Positions 11,150 to 22,471 of a DNA stretch of 64,000 bases are shown here, one piece after another (position 1 is the stretch's first letter; the number at the start of each line of letters is the position of its first letter). A program made the translations under genes and the position numbers. The DNA comes from Acanthaster planci (taxonomy: Eukaryota > Echinodermata > Asteroidea > Valvatida > Acanthasteridae). Where the stretch lies: the NCBI RefSeq assembly GCF_001949145.1, contig NW_019091543.1:275150-339149 (forward strand), read 5' to 3'. Below the pieces are notes generated by a model. That model did no database searches, was not told where the DNA came from, and saw only the letters and a program-made list of their open reading frames with translations.

Positions 11150-11400
11150 AAAAACATCGAACAAATATATTTTCAAGATCGCACATATAAAATGTCAAAC
11201 ATCGCATAAATATATTAAACATTGCACATGTATAAGTTAGATATTGAACATATTTATGCAGAGCATCGCACATATATCTTAAACATCTCACATGTATATT
11301 GGACACAGCATATAAAGTTTGCACATTGCATATAATAATGAAAACGATTGAACACATATTGTGGACATCACACATAATATGAAAACGTTGAATATTGAAA
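11150..11400 (+). repeat. Degenerate minisatellite, AAACATCGCACATATA-type
   Basis: A poorly conserved motif of the form AAACATCGCACATATA recurs about every 25-35 bases, with variants such as AAACATTGCACATG, GAGCATCGCACATATA and AAACATCTCACATG. The strand asymmetry is constant through the array, which supports tandem duplication followed by decay. Confidence 0.6.
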
Positions 11401-11639
11401 CATTTGGCGTGCCATACAATGATGTTATGAATGGACTGTTATGGAACGTGGCGGGGACCTGACGTTTTTAACAGAATGCCTTGGCGAATACATTGCATGC
11501 ATCGTTTGATAAGCCTCGTTTCGAGGCTTCACGGAAGCTAATCGAACGCACCGACTGTCTGTAGTTCCCATTCTGTACATTTTTTCATTTTGGTCTATAT
11601 CACAACCAGCTTGGCGTTGAGGCGGCGGCCACGGCGCGT

Positions 11640-11935
11640 CCTTCTATTTATCAGTTTCGTTCTGTATTTATTAGTTTCATTTTGTATTTACTATTTCCGA
11701 TCTATATTCGTTAGTTTCGTTCCATATTTATAAGTTTCGTTAGTTTTCGTCCCACATAAATCACCTTTGTCCTTTAAATGTGCTTTTGTCCTATATATAG
11801 ATTGGTTTCGTACTTATATGTATTAGTTTCGTCCTTTAAATACTTCTTTCGTCAATTATATATTTGTTTCGTGTTAGATTTATTTCACTTTCGTCCTATA
11901 TATTAGTCTCGTTTGATATTTTTGTACTAATAAAG
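11640..11935 (+). repeat. Degenerate minisatellite, TTAGTTTCGTCCTATAT-type
   Basis: About a dozen variants of a TTAGTTTCGTxCxATATTTA-like unit (roughly 20-28 bases) follow each other. The TTTCGT core is the best kept part. The array lies 240 bases after the AAACATCGC array and differs from it in sequence. Confidence 0.65.
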
Positions 11936-12770
11936 TCATAAGGGGCGCCTCATTCCTATCAAGTCTTTATGCTGGAGATCACTGATCTGGATAGACTCAA
12001 CAATGTCAAATTTACTGCTTGCGATTGCGCAGTTGCTTGTAGGCGGTGTGCCCTGAATGTCAGTTGCTACCCTCCTCGGACGCTTTCCTCTGGAGTTATT
12101 TTGGGAATAAATAGCCAAGATTTTGTGTTTTACTTTAATCAATTTACGTCATTTATATGAAACTATTTTATGAGATCTCATGATCTCTCCTAGTAGTGAA
12201 ATTGTGCATCTCGTTTGTTATGAACTTAGCTTTCTGGTAGTGGTCAAGATGTTGTTTGGCCAGTCTTAGTCTTTGATAACTGATGTTTTCAAGGGACAAA
12301 AATAAAATTACAAACATTGAAATGGATAATTGAACAGCGTATCAAAATAAACAAGCTTTATATTCAAGATGGCAAAAGTACGTCTAACGTCAAGGATTTT
12401 TCTCACTCTATTTTCTGGTCACAGCGAAAAGTTAGTTAATTGCAAGCAAAGCACCACAAGTATCGCAAAAATATTACTGGCCCTACTTGTCCGGCGAAGG
12501 TGTACACAGTACTCGAACACTTTGGAAAGTTTTCTATTATTCCTCTGACTTCGCGGGGACGATCCTCGAGCACTTTGAAGTGCCAGAGTTATAACTCCTT
12601 CTGTGTCCTTCCTCAATGACAAAAATTAAATATCAGTCTTTGTGAAATCTCACAGTTCAAAATGAAGTCAGATGATGCATTCTTGCCCCGAATATTGTCA
12701 AGTGCTTTAAACCTTTATGAAATTGAAAAGAAAGCGAGAGGTTATCTGTCTGTTTGCCAATAGAACAGAG

Positions 12771-14332
12771 GGCTTTTTTGCATTCTTTTGGACATTTGAA
12801 CAACTACGGCATCATCAAATCAAGTCATTTTTCGTACATAACACCCCTCTTTCAAGTTATCCGCTATGTTTCAACCTGATACAACATGTCCTTCAGGAGA
12901 TATAGCGCTTTAAAAAGTGCACCTTTAATGCCACGTGAATTGTCTCAAGATGACGTAATTACCACATGAGGTCAATATTCCTCTAAAGCACTCCTTTTTC
13001 AAGAAATCTCCAAGATTTGAACCTGATAAGATATCTACTTTAGGAGATATAGGGCCTTAAAGAGTGCACCATTTAATGTCACGTCACTTGTCTCCTAATG
13101 AAATCATCGTGAGATAAGGTGAACATTCCTTTAAACCACTCTCTTTTCACGATATCTGCAAGATTTGAACCTGATAGGACATCTACTTCAGGAAATATAG
13201 GGCCTTGAAGTGTACACCTTTAATGTCACGTGACGTTCTCCTGATGACATAATCATCACATGAGGTCAAAACTCCTCTGAAGCACTCTGTTTTCAAGATA
13301 TCTGCAAGATTTGAACCCAATAGGACATGTACTTCTGGAGATATAGGACCTTAAAGAATGTATTCTCCGTCGACGCCGGTCTGCAAAGTCCACCCTTATT
13401 TGCATATTCATAAATATGCAATTACCACTCTAAAAAACAAAATTCTTTGATAATATCTAACATAACAATAATTGAGTGCACATTTCAGATTTTCTTTGTA
13501 CACAATTTAAGAAAGAGAGTGTAGGACCACTATCGATGAAATCTGTTGCACTATCCTGGACATTTTGGCGCACAAACTGAATTTCACTTTTGTAAAATGT
13601 GACTAGAAAGTTGTACTGTATGATATACACTCTGAAACCATTGCCGCATTCATTGGCAGACGCCGTGTGGGATTTGTAAGTCTGGTGTTGTCATTGACTT
13701 CATCACCCGTCGTGTTCGAGGTTCACGACTTAATACGTCCCCACGCACATCAGGTGCCAAGCCATTTTTTAAGCGAACGAAAGAGTAGAATCCATGCAAA
13801 ATTAATAACATTTGACATTTCGATAATGTCGTTATGAAAAAGCGATATATTGGTATTGGACAAAACACGATGTCGATAGTTACTACATCAGTATATAATT
13901 TGAGGAATACTCTACCCGACGGAATTAAAAGGATTATTAAAAATTTAATTGCAAATCACTTGATGACGTCATCACGACGTCGCTATTTACGTATTATCTT
14001 CGCTTTATGGGGAGTACTTGGTGTAACTTTGATGACAACGAAATATTGTTAAGTTTAAAAAAATGGTGCCTTGAAAACGGGTACAAAGTCAATGGGCTGA
14101 AATAAATATTGAAAAATCAATAATTAATCACTTGATGACGTCATCATGGCGTCATTTTTAAGGACCATTTGTGCACAAGGGGTCTTCATTGTATGAAGAT
14201 CCAAAGTTGCAAAAGCACGAAAGTGGCGGCGACGAAAACGTGTACAAAACAAAAGGGCTTTTGAGCAGAAGAAGAAGAAGAAAAAAAAACAGAAAAAAAG
14301 GAATGATTTTTTCGCAAAATTTCGAAAAAGCC
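12771..14332 (+). mobile_element. Palindrome-rich dispersed family, copy A
   Basis: The left end begins GGCTTTTTTGCATTC and the right end finishes GCAAAATTTCGAAAAAGCC, giving inverted GGCTTTTT ends. Inside are about four tandem units of about 147 bp (12846-13372), a middle part with TGATGACGTCATCA palindromes at 13961 and 14133, and a purine-rich tail (GAGCAGAAGAAGAAG then A-rich). Related copies lie at 30540-32319 and, inverted, at 37951-40153. There is no coding capacity, so it is probably non-autonomous. The left boundary is less certain than the right. It ends about 210 bp before the laminin start codon. Confidence 0.65.
12846..13372 (+). repeat. 147-bp tandem units, array 1
   Basis: The marker GGAGATATAG recurs at 12896, 13043, 13191 (as GGAAATATAG) and 13337, with spacings of 147, 148 and 146. 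Each unit also carries CAAGATTTGAACC, GTGCACCTTTAATG, a CACGTGA/CACGTCA E-box-like site and a TGATGACxTxATCA-like site. Divergence between units is moderate. Confidence 0.8.
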
Positions 14333-14391
14333 AATTAAAACTTGTGGCTACTGATCTAAAACACACAAGGCCAGCCTCTTCCTGGGAGTCA

Positions 14392-14405
14392 CCAGCAGGT
14401 GGCGC
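14392..14405 (+). promoter_or_regulatory. Consensus CTCF-type motif upstream of laminin
   Basis: CCAGCAGGTGGCGC fits the core CTCF consensus CCASYAGRKGGCRS at every position. It lies about 136 bp before the laminin ATG. A single motif match does not prove binding, and it also sits close to the end of repeat copy A. Confidence 0.5.
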
Positions 14406-14434
14406 CATTTCCACCCTGTCTGTGGATGCGATAG

Positions 14435-14439
14435 CCAAT
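14435..14439 (+). promoter_or_regulatory. CCAAT box upstream of laminin
   Basis: GCCAATGGG provides a CCAAT element about 100 bp before the ATG, a common promoter position for an NF-Y site. No convincing TATA box is present; GGTATTAAGG at 14466-14475 is only weakly similar. The likely promoter is TATA-less. Confidence 0.4.
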
Positions 14440-14540
14440 GGGAGCACAGAAGCCATGCCGGGCGGGTATTAAGGCATGCACTGTACTACCACATATCCTG
14501 TGCACGTACGTCAGTAATTCATAATTGGGCCTGCGACAAA

Positions 14541-14967
14541 ATGGCTGGACAATACCGTTTGGTGGTAGTGTTCCACCGGCAAAATTTCACCATCTTTCGC
14601 CCGGTTTTCCTGCTGTTAGCTTTCATCTGTTCTACCATCCTGGCCCAAGATTCTGCTGTGCCCTGCTACGACGGGAATGGCCGTGCCCAGCGCTGTCAGC
14701 CCGAGTTTGTGAACGCCGCTTTTGAGCTGGATGTGGAAGCAACCAACACCTGCGGGTTATACAGAGCCTCTCGATACTGCAGACAGACCGGGGTAACGGG
14801 GGCTACCCGGGCCTGCTCATACTGCGACGCCTCATCCCGTCGGTTCAGCCACCCTCCAAAGTACCTGACTGACTACCACAAGGAAAAGAAGATGACCTGG
14901 TGGCAGAGTGACACTATGTTTGAAGGAATTCAGTTTCCGAATTCTGTTAATCTCACCATTTCACTAG
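14541..14967 (+). CDS. LAMC1: Laminin gamma-1-like, exon 1
   Basis: Laminin gamma is a secreted subunit of the basement-membrane heterotrimer, and its N-terminal LN domain drives polymerisation. This exon encodes 142 codons. After a charged start there is a hydrophobic segment around residues 20-36 (FRPVFLLLAFICSTILA), read as the signal peptide. The LN domain then begins, with QRCQPEFVNAAF, ATNTCG, QTGVTGATRACSYCD, YLTDYH and TWWQSDTM, all strongly like vertebrate LAMC1. Cys positions match the family. The ATG at 14541 sits in a good context (AAAATGG). The exon ends at 14967 before GTAAGG in phase 1, and exon 2 completes the Gly codon in the conserved LGKAF. Confidence 0.95.
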
Positions 14968-15170
14968 GTAAGGTTCAATTTGTCCGTTTCGGCTAAAATG
15001 TTGCATCCTGACTCCACTTTTCTCATCATATATAATCTCAATAAAAGTTACAGAAATGCTGGAAAGACGTGGATTCTGGACTGAGAAACATTTACCAATG
15101 TTGTTGGGAAATATTTGGAAATTTTCTCTTCACTCCCCATAGACTTTGTACAGAACTGCTGAAGTGGAGT

Positions 15171-15304
15171 CAGGTAGCCCCACTAGTGTGGCACGGATCA
15201 CTCCCGATTTATCCTTAGCCACACATCCGTCTACGCAATTTCATGTCGGCGTATTGAACATTCCGGCGCACCCACTTATCGTGGGTGCAATTTCTCTTGC
15301 ACAC
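15171..15304 (-). repeat. Dispersed repeat G, copy 2 (inverted)
   Basis: Reverse complement of the 361-505 segment, located about 200 bp inside laminin intron 1. Shared blocks are AGCCCCACTAGTGTGGC, CCTTAGCCACAC and GGCGCACCC. It includes a GCACCCAC/GTGGGTGC inverted pair near 15268-15288 that could form a small stem. Confidence 0.6.
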
Positions 15305-18300
15305 GAACATGATTCTTGACCTTTCCGCTTTCTAAAAACCATTTATTGAATGATTTCACTCACGGTATTCAGGTATTTCCCAGTCTTTTTGCCTTTATCC
15401 ATTCAACCTAACGGGCTCGCTCTCTCAGTCACCATCTTTAAAATAAGGTCGTCTCGACGGCTTTTCCATGTCAAGATAACTAAACTGCTGCCAAAGTTTT
15501 GGAAGAGCCCATTGGTACATGTAGTATATTATCGCTCAGTCCGTGTTTTACATATGTCTTGACATGGAACAGCCAAATTGGGGTACATTTCCGTTTAAAA
15601 AATACCACTTGGAAAGAGTTCCATACACAGACGCAAGAAATTATTCCCTACAATGATCTATCATCCATTAGAAAGCAAAAACATGTCCAGTAAAGTTTAA
15701 TTTAGGAGGGAAAATACCCAGTTTATTCACTTGGTGTCAAGTGGCGTTGCATATAGAACTCTTTCCGTCCACTTTCTCAATCAAATCTTCCCCCCAAAAG
15801 TAAGCTCCGTCGATAACAGATAATTGCCGATATTGATATATCGGTGGCCCAATATCAATAATACCGAGATATCAATTTTTTTCGTGGGATATTTTCAAGC
15901 AATGCCAAACACCTTCTGCAGTTAGGCGGCTTACCATGGCTCACCTCATTTTAATATGAATGTGCTCTCCTGAGTCTTGCCAGTCCATGATCACCACAGC
16001 CAGCTCTATGGCTTGCCTCTCAAAAAAAATGCAGAACTGGCAAAGTCTCAGCAGACCTTATTGATGACGGTTCAGTTCTCTTACACCCAAATTAACTGAC
16101 TTGCTAAACCTGCCCCCAAAACACAGTACAATTTTCAAGTTTGAACCATGCTACAGTGGGAAAGTGTTTAGTGCCTATTGTACTATCAGGCTGATTCAAG
16201 AACAACTTACCGGTACATATGAACTGACCTATAATGCTGAAGTACATGAATTCAATTTTTGGGCTTCGTATTGATTCAGCCAACTTGGCAAACAGTCGTT
16301 GATGGCAGCTTTGGGTCATTGCCAAGAAAAAGTGTAGGAACTGCATGTGTAAGCTGTGGGGTTATCGGTCTCAGTTCCAGGCGTCAAGGATTATTTGGGT
16401 CATTGTAGTAGAGCACTGTTCCACATGATTTGGGACTCCCTACGCTAACCAACATGCTGGCCATAAAGAGGGCACATTCTGCACGATCTGGCATCAAGTA
16501 TTGGGGTCCCAAGCAAAGACTAAACGATTGAAGAAGCCATGAAATTTAACGAAGGGCGCGCAAAAGGCATAAATTGTCAAAGGTTTTGCTCCAGGTGTAG
16601 ATTGGCCAGTTTAAATGTCTGGAATGGCCCAGATTCCCGTGGACCTATCACAGTGCTGATTTTGGAGCCACATCAATAAAGAAATAGTAAGTACTACCAT
16701 GACAACACTATTAAACTGGGTGCCTGTGCAGGGCTTTTGATGTATTTCCATGTTTTTTTAAAGGATGTAACCTTTACATTATGTCCACAGTTAATTTCTG
16801 TCATTTCAATCCCGAGGTCTATCTAGTCTTCACAAACAAACCCTAAACGCTCAGTAATAACTCATGGTTCTACCACTTGAGTCTTGATTCCAACGTAAAC
16901 AATAATGATCACACAGTTCATTCCAGATCTATCAGAGTGATGAATGTACTCAATAAAATATTTTTTAAACAAACATTTGATGGTGAAAATACTACAATTT
17001 GGCCTTCAGAGTTCTTTGATCCAGGTAGACTTAGCATTTACTCAGGCTTTTGTTTAGGATTAGGTAAAAGATGGTTTCAGATCGTCGCACTTCATTCTTT
17101 GCCTATCTTGCACGTGTAATAAGATAAGGTGTCTAAGTTCACATGCACATCTATCTAATGTCATACGTACGATGTAAACAGAACAAAGGTTGCAATTAGC
17201 ATATAAGAGTACATGTATGAGACCTTGGGAACTACACTGTATTTATGATCCATATATGGGAAAATGAAAATAATGTGGACCCTTCAAAGGATCGCAAAAT
17301 ATGTTAACCCTAATCCCCTCAGCATTTTTTTCTAGAAGGCTGACTCTACTTGTCAAATCCCAAACCCTGTCACTGCTGGGTGGGGTATATGTACTCAACC
17401 CGCCAGATTCCAACAGTCCTCATGCTCTATCAGTACTCAGTCCAACAAACTCCACCAGGCAGTAAATTGTTGGGTTTGGGCTGAGTGGGGATACTTGGTC
17501 ATATGCCATGTAAAAGGAATGGGGCACAATGTGCTCATCCCGTCAAGATCCAACAACTGCAGGGCTATATAAAATTGTCTTTGTTGGGGGGCCCTCAGAT
17601 TTCTTTGTTTTTATCTTTGACTTCTCTTAAAAAAGCAAGGTCACCAAACACACTAGGTCAAACTTAAATAAAATCAAAATATTAAAATTAGTACATGTAT
17701 GTACAGTTCCATTATATGCGAACATTAGGCTCTTGGGTTATGTGTACATCATGATTTTGTATTCTTTTACCAATTTGAAAACAAATTTCTTAGTTAGATT
17801 GGGTAGTAGGAAGTACAAGTATTTTTTGTTTGGCCAAAGCAAAATACCAAGCAATCAAGCATGCATCCTGTGACAAATACCATTCACTTCATGAAGCATA
17901 GCTTAAATATGGGGTAAAGTATCATCAGCCAAATACAATATGTGTTCCTGTAGGGTTACTTTTTGTGCTTCGCTAGGTACAGTGTACTTGTGAAAGTTAG
18001 TCCTTTGGTTGTCTGCAATCCTCGGAATTGGTCTTTTCAATTTCTGGTGCAAAGGGTTGAACATTTCAAGGGCAGATGAATTTGTTTTTGGTAAATAAAC
18101 ATACATGTATGTGCTGGAATTTAAAAGCCTTTTGTTTAGTTTCATAATGAAAAGTTAAATCTAAGATGGTATTGTGTTGTTCAAAATAATCAAAATTATG
18201 AAAATGCATATTTGGGATTTTGAAATGCATATTGCGGAGAGTGCTTAATTTTGGGGCAGTTCTTGATATTGGGTTACTACAGTATTGTAAAGACTCAAGG

Positions 18301-18912
18301 AATGAATTTAGCTTTTTATCTACATGTACATGTACAAATTTGTCTGCCAATCCCACTTGGGTTGTTTAATATTATATACACCTGTACATGCTGTGATATG
18401 ATCTGCCTTTTAAAATGATTGTCACCTTGTGAAATGCTCATTGATTTTGCTCGTCTGAAAATTGTAAAAAGGTATTGAGACATGTTTACATTTACACAAA
18501 AATGTCAAATTAGAATATAATAATGATTAAGAAAGGCAAAGTAACACAATCTGAATGGGATGACAGAAATGTTCAAAGTTTAACTTAACTGCAGAGCAGT
18601 GCAATTTAAAAATTAAAAAAAAGGTCACACGGAACTGTACAGTATTCCTGAAAGCTATTGTAAATGGTGCAGATTGCTTTTTGGATAAAAACTTAGTACG
18701 GCAGATTCTCATTGTGCCCTTTGGGGGACTGAACATATCCATGCAACTAGTACAACTGCATTGTGTACATTTTATGCCATGGACCTACATGTACACAATG
18801 CAGCAGAAAGTTTTAAGGCTGTGCACATCAAGTTATTTAGAGAATAACATATGTACAGGTCACCTAAAATTTTGTGAATTTTTACCATAAATGGTTGTTT
18901 TGATGTGGGTGT

Positions 18913-19024
18913 ATTTGGCTTGGGTGGTATTTCGGTATTACTGAATACCGCCTTTTTAAATACTGAACAATACCGACTAACAATCTATGAATACCGGAAT
19001 ACCGGCTAATTCGGTATTCAATAA
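18913..19024 (+). repeat. AATACCG palindromic repeat, copy 1
   Basis: This shares GGCTTGGGTGGTATTTCGG, AATACTGAACAATACCGACT and GGCTAATTCGGTATT with 24637-24774. CGGTATT and its complement AATACCG alternate through the unit, giving many possible short stems. Confidence 0.65.
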
Positions 19025-19067
19025 TGTATATTCAGACAACATCATGTACGTCAATCTCCAAAAGCTC

Positions 19068-19154
19068 TGCCTTCACGTTCCATATAAGGCCAATGATGTA
19101 AAAAATAGCCGTAAAAGACGATGTTTGATTGTAGTAGGACTTGTGCTCGATCTT
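19068..19154 (+). repeat. Dispersed repeat H, copy 1
   Basis: About 87 bp matches 36872-36966 in the same orientation. Shared blocks include CACATAAGGCCAATGATGT-like text, an (A/G)GCCGT stretch, and GTGCTCGATC. It has a CCAAT core and follows the AATACCG repeat directly. No coding sequence is present. Confidence 0.5.
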
Positions 19155-20903
19155 AAGGCTCCCCAGAGAGAAGCCGATTTTGCCTGGTGGACCAGTCGCA
19201 CGCGACGAGATTTTGTGAGCGAGGTGGCCTATAAACTTGTCTTTTGTGTGGTCAAGTTGTACGTACACACTGTGATAGCATTTTCAAGAATTCTAGTGGT
19301 TGTTCCAAAATCTCAAATAACAAAATACCGTTATCCATAAATCGCCCCTTTGGCCACGTGCATGTTCAAGTGACCATGTGCGTATGTACAAGTGTATACA
19401 TGTCTGACCACGAAGTGAACCAAACCAAACCTTGGCGCTTGAAGCATTTGTAAATTTCCACCTCTTCTTTGCTTAGAGGCAGATTTCCTTGTGTCTGTTT
19501 TATTTTAAATCATACAATTTCCTGTCAACTTCAAATGATGTGGTCTCAATGTATATTTTAAAGTATAATTTGATGGGATATCGATGTATTCTGAATGCTT
19601 GCCCCTGGTTTGAGGCACTAAAGAGGATTTTGTAAAAAAAAGTAACATCATGACTGCATGATTTGCTGATCATAATTGTTACAAACTACTAGTTTATAAT
19701 GTCCATACTTGAATCATATTCAAACACTTTCTTTGAAAATTATGGTTTAATGCTGAATAAGTGTAGAAAGTTATTGATTCACAGTAAACTGTAACATTAA
19801 ACAGTGGTGTAAGCCGATGTTTAATATCTTTACCCTCCTACTAAAAAGGAAATTTCATGGTGCTCCCCTCAAAACGTACGATATAACGCAGTCTTGGCAT
19901 TTATGGAATAATTACAGGTGGTTTTCAGTTTTAGGACCCACGAGGGGACGACTGTGCCACAACCCACAAAGCTATTAAAACAAATAGAGCTACAGAAGCC
20001 AAACATAAAGCATTTTTTTTCTTGTGGACTATGGCGTACTTGGCAGCCAAATAAGCCTGATTGTCACAGGAAAAAACAAATGGCTGATACAGTTATGTTG
20101 CCACTCCGTCAAAGTTCTTACATAGGCCTGAAGTACTACGCGGCTGTACATCGTTGATGTGACTGGAGAAGAGACAAACGGAAGACAGGTCTATATCATC
20201 TGGAGTCAAATCAATTGTTATCTAAAATGAAGTATGTCTGCCACCTCTGGAGAAATATTCAATTATCTATGATGTGAATATAATTTTCATGGCACAATAT
20301 TAATCAGCTGAAAAAAAGTCTCTGAGCTGGCTGGCATGTCAACCGATCAAACATGCTTGCAAGCATGGTTGCTTTGTTCCTTGGGTTCTTATACCTAATT
20401 CAGTGCAGTTTTTTGGACAGGGAACAGACTATCTAAAAAAGCAGAGACCGCGTGCTCACGTAACGGGAAAGTCCGAACTTAACGGCTGTTTAATGTATGA
20501 TAGAACTATTTTATGGCAAAAGAAACTACAAAATCTGAATCCGAACGAAAACTTAAACCATAAACGTACTAATCCAGAAGTTCACACAATAAATCATGTT
20601 TTGAAATGTCAGTAACAATTGTAAAACAAACTTCACGAAACAGGGATTGAATTCTGTGCCCGCGTCGTGCCTGCTGTTCGGGAAAATTGGTGGTCTCGCT
20701 GTTGGTGGGATACGCTCGCTGACTGTTTTCAGACGACTTTACTATCTTAGGCAAGTGGCAGCGTGAACAAGAAATTTTGTATGCTTGTACAAGTTTGCTG
20801 ATGATCAAGGATCAATGAATTTTGTATCCCCGCAATGACAAGAAATATATTACTGCTATTAGTTGTCTATGTTTGGTGCAAAATTAAGCCATTCCTTTCA
20901 TGG

Positions 20904-21810
20904 TCAATTGCAGGCCGAAAGTAGCCTGATAGCAATGTTTTTCCCGAGCCGGGAATCCGCGCTATATCGGGTGTATTCATGAGACTGGTAATTTACATAT
21001 ACATATTTGGGGGTTGGCAATCGTGAATTTGGTAGCGGTGTTCTGCTACTCCAGGACCTGCTTGTGTTGGTGATTCTGCTGAAGTCCATTTCTTCTGGTT
21101 TTACTTGCTCTGGCTTAGCGGGTGATGATACAGAAACTTCTGGATCTGTTGGAAGTATCTCAGGAACAGTGTCGTTAGGTGTGTTCAGATCTGGTGGTTT
21201 TCCAGTGTCCAGGTCAATGAGTCGGTCAATGTGTCAAGGCCAAATCATGTTTGGCCCAACACAGACTTCATAGGAAAGTGGACCAGGATGGACATGGATG
21301 ACTCCTGGAATCAATTTCTGCTTACCATGATAATTCCTAACAGAAACTTTTTGCCAATGCGAACCTTTTGGGTCACACTGGCAGGCTTGCATGATGCTGT
21401 TTGATGACCTGCTTACCGCTGACATGGTTGCGAATGTCAGGTTTGAGAGTGTCCAATCGTGAACGAAGATTGCATTCCATGAACAACTTAGCAGGTGACT
21501 GTCCGGTAGTGCAGTGAGGAGCGTTCCTGAATGCCAACAGGAAGTTGGCCAGTTTAGCAGATACGGTTCCTTTCTCCCCCCCCTTACTGTTTGAAGGTCT
21601 ACCCAAACAAGGCCATTTGCAGCTAGATGATTTGGCGCAGTTGTGTGTTTCACTTCATATTGCTTCAGGAACATCTGGAACTCATCAAATGTAAACTGGG
21701 GAGCATAATCACTCACAAGCTGCTCTGAAATGCCATTTCTCACAAAGATGGCTTTGAGAATGTCAATAGTGTGAAAAGAGTCTGAAATTTTGGTGCTCAC
21801 TACTCCCATG
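20904..21810 (-). pseudogene. Ty3/gypsy integrase C-terminal remnant
   Basis: On the minus strand, about 21800-21610 encodes the late integrase core: RNGISEQLVSDYAPQFT, normally SDNGPQFT with the catalytic Asp, then FDEFQMFLKQYEVKHTTAPNH. A frameshift near 21600 moves the text to 21606-21373, with KLANFLLAFRNAPHCTTGQSPA, normal for gypsy integrases. A second shift returns to a GPY/F-like C-terminal module (WQKVSVRNYHGKQK, PGPLSYEV). The tail 21237-20904 is Pro/Ser-rich and probably the end of pol. The catalytic Glu region reads NGLVWVDLQ and is damaged. No LTR, RT or gag was found nearby, so this is a truncated copy. Confidence 0.82.
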
Positions 21811-22325
21811 TATCACGTCATAATTTTGGTTGATTTGCTTGCTGCCCTCAACGGTGACATTTGACGGCTTTGAAAATCTAGCCTGGACGACAAAGACGTA
21901 AAAGTTGTGTTTAGATTACCGAATAGCAAGATTCATTGTTATTTTCGGTTAAACATGTCTTCAGTTACATTTAAGCCTAATATGGAGCAAATGTTCTCCA
22001 TCGTTGAATGACATCTTTAATATAGACTCTTCCAATAGTTCAATGCTTCACACACCTTTTCATTGTGCCCATTAACGGTTGTGGTATTTGAGCAAATAGT
22101 ATTTTCCAAAGACGTCTGTCTGGACTATCTGTGGAAAAAATATTAAATTTCTCTTTTCTCATTCCTGGCAGTAAGATTTTACTGATTGTCTGACACTATT
22201 ATATACTTAATTTACACTAAGATATTTCAAGATAATTTGATAGTCCTATTTTTGAGATCTTGCAGATCCTATACACAGCCTTAGTCATGCAGAATCTTTG
22301 GGAGAGGTGTTATAAAAGGAACATT

Positions 22326-22471
22326 GACTGCTTTATTTTGTAGTCTAGTAAAACTAGCCTCCCTGGGTGATCCATGGAGCATGCCATTTTCCCTCAGCTT
22401 TGCCTGGGGAAAATAGAATTCTCCATGGATCACCTTGGGAGGCTAGTTTTACTGCTCAACTTAAAGCAGTC
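22326..22471. mobile_element. 146-bp hairpin (foldback) element
   Basis: The outer arms are GACTGCTTTA and its complement TAAAGCAGTC. The main arms (22347-22379 and 22421-22453) pair over 33 bases with two mismatches, and ATTTTCCC/GGGGAAAAT pair near the centre. Nearly the whole element therefore folds into one stem. It has no coding capacity and resembles a small foldback MITE. No target-site duplication was established. Confidence 0.75.
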
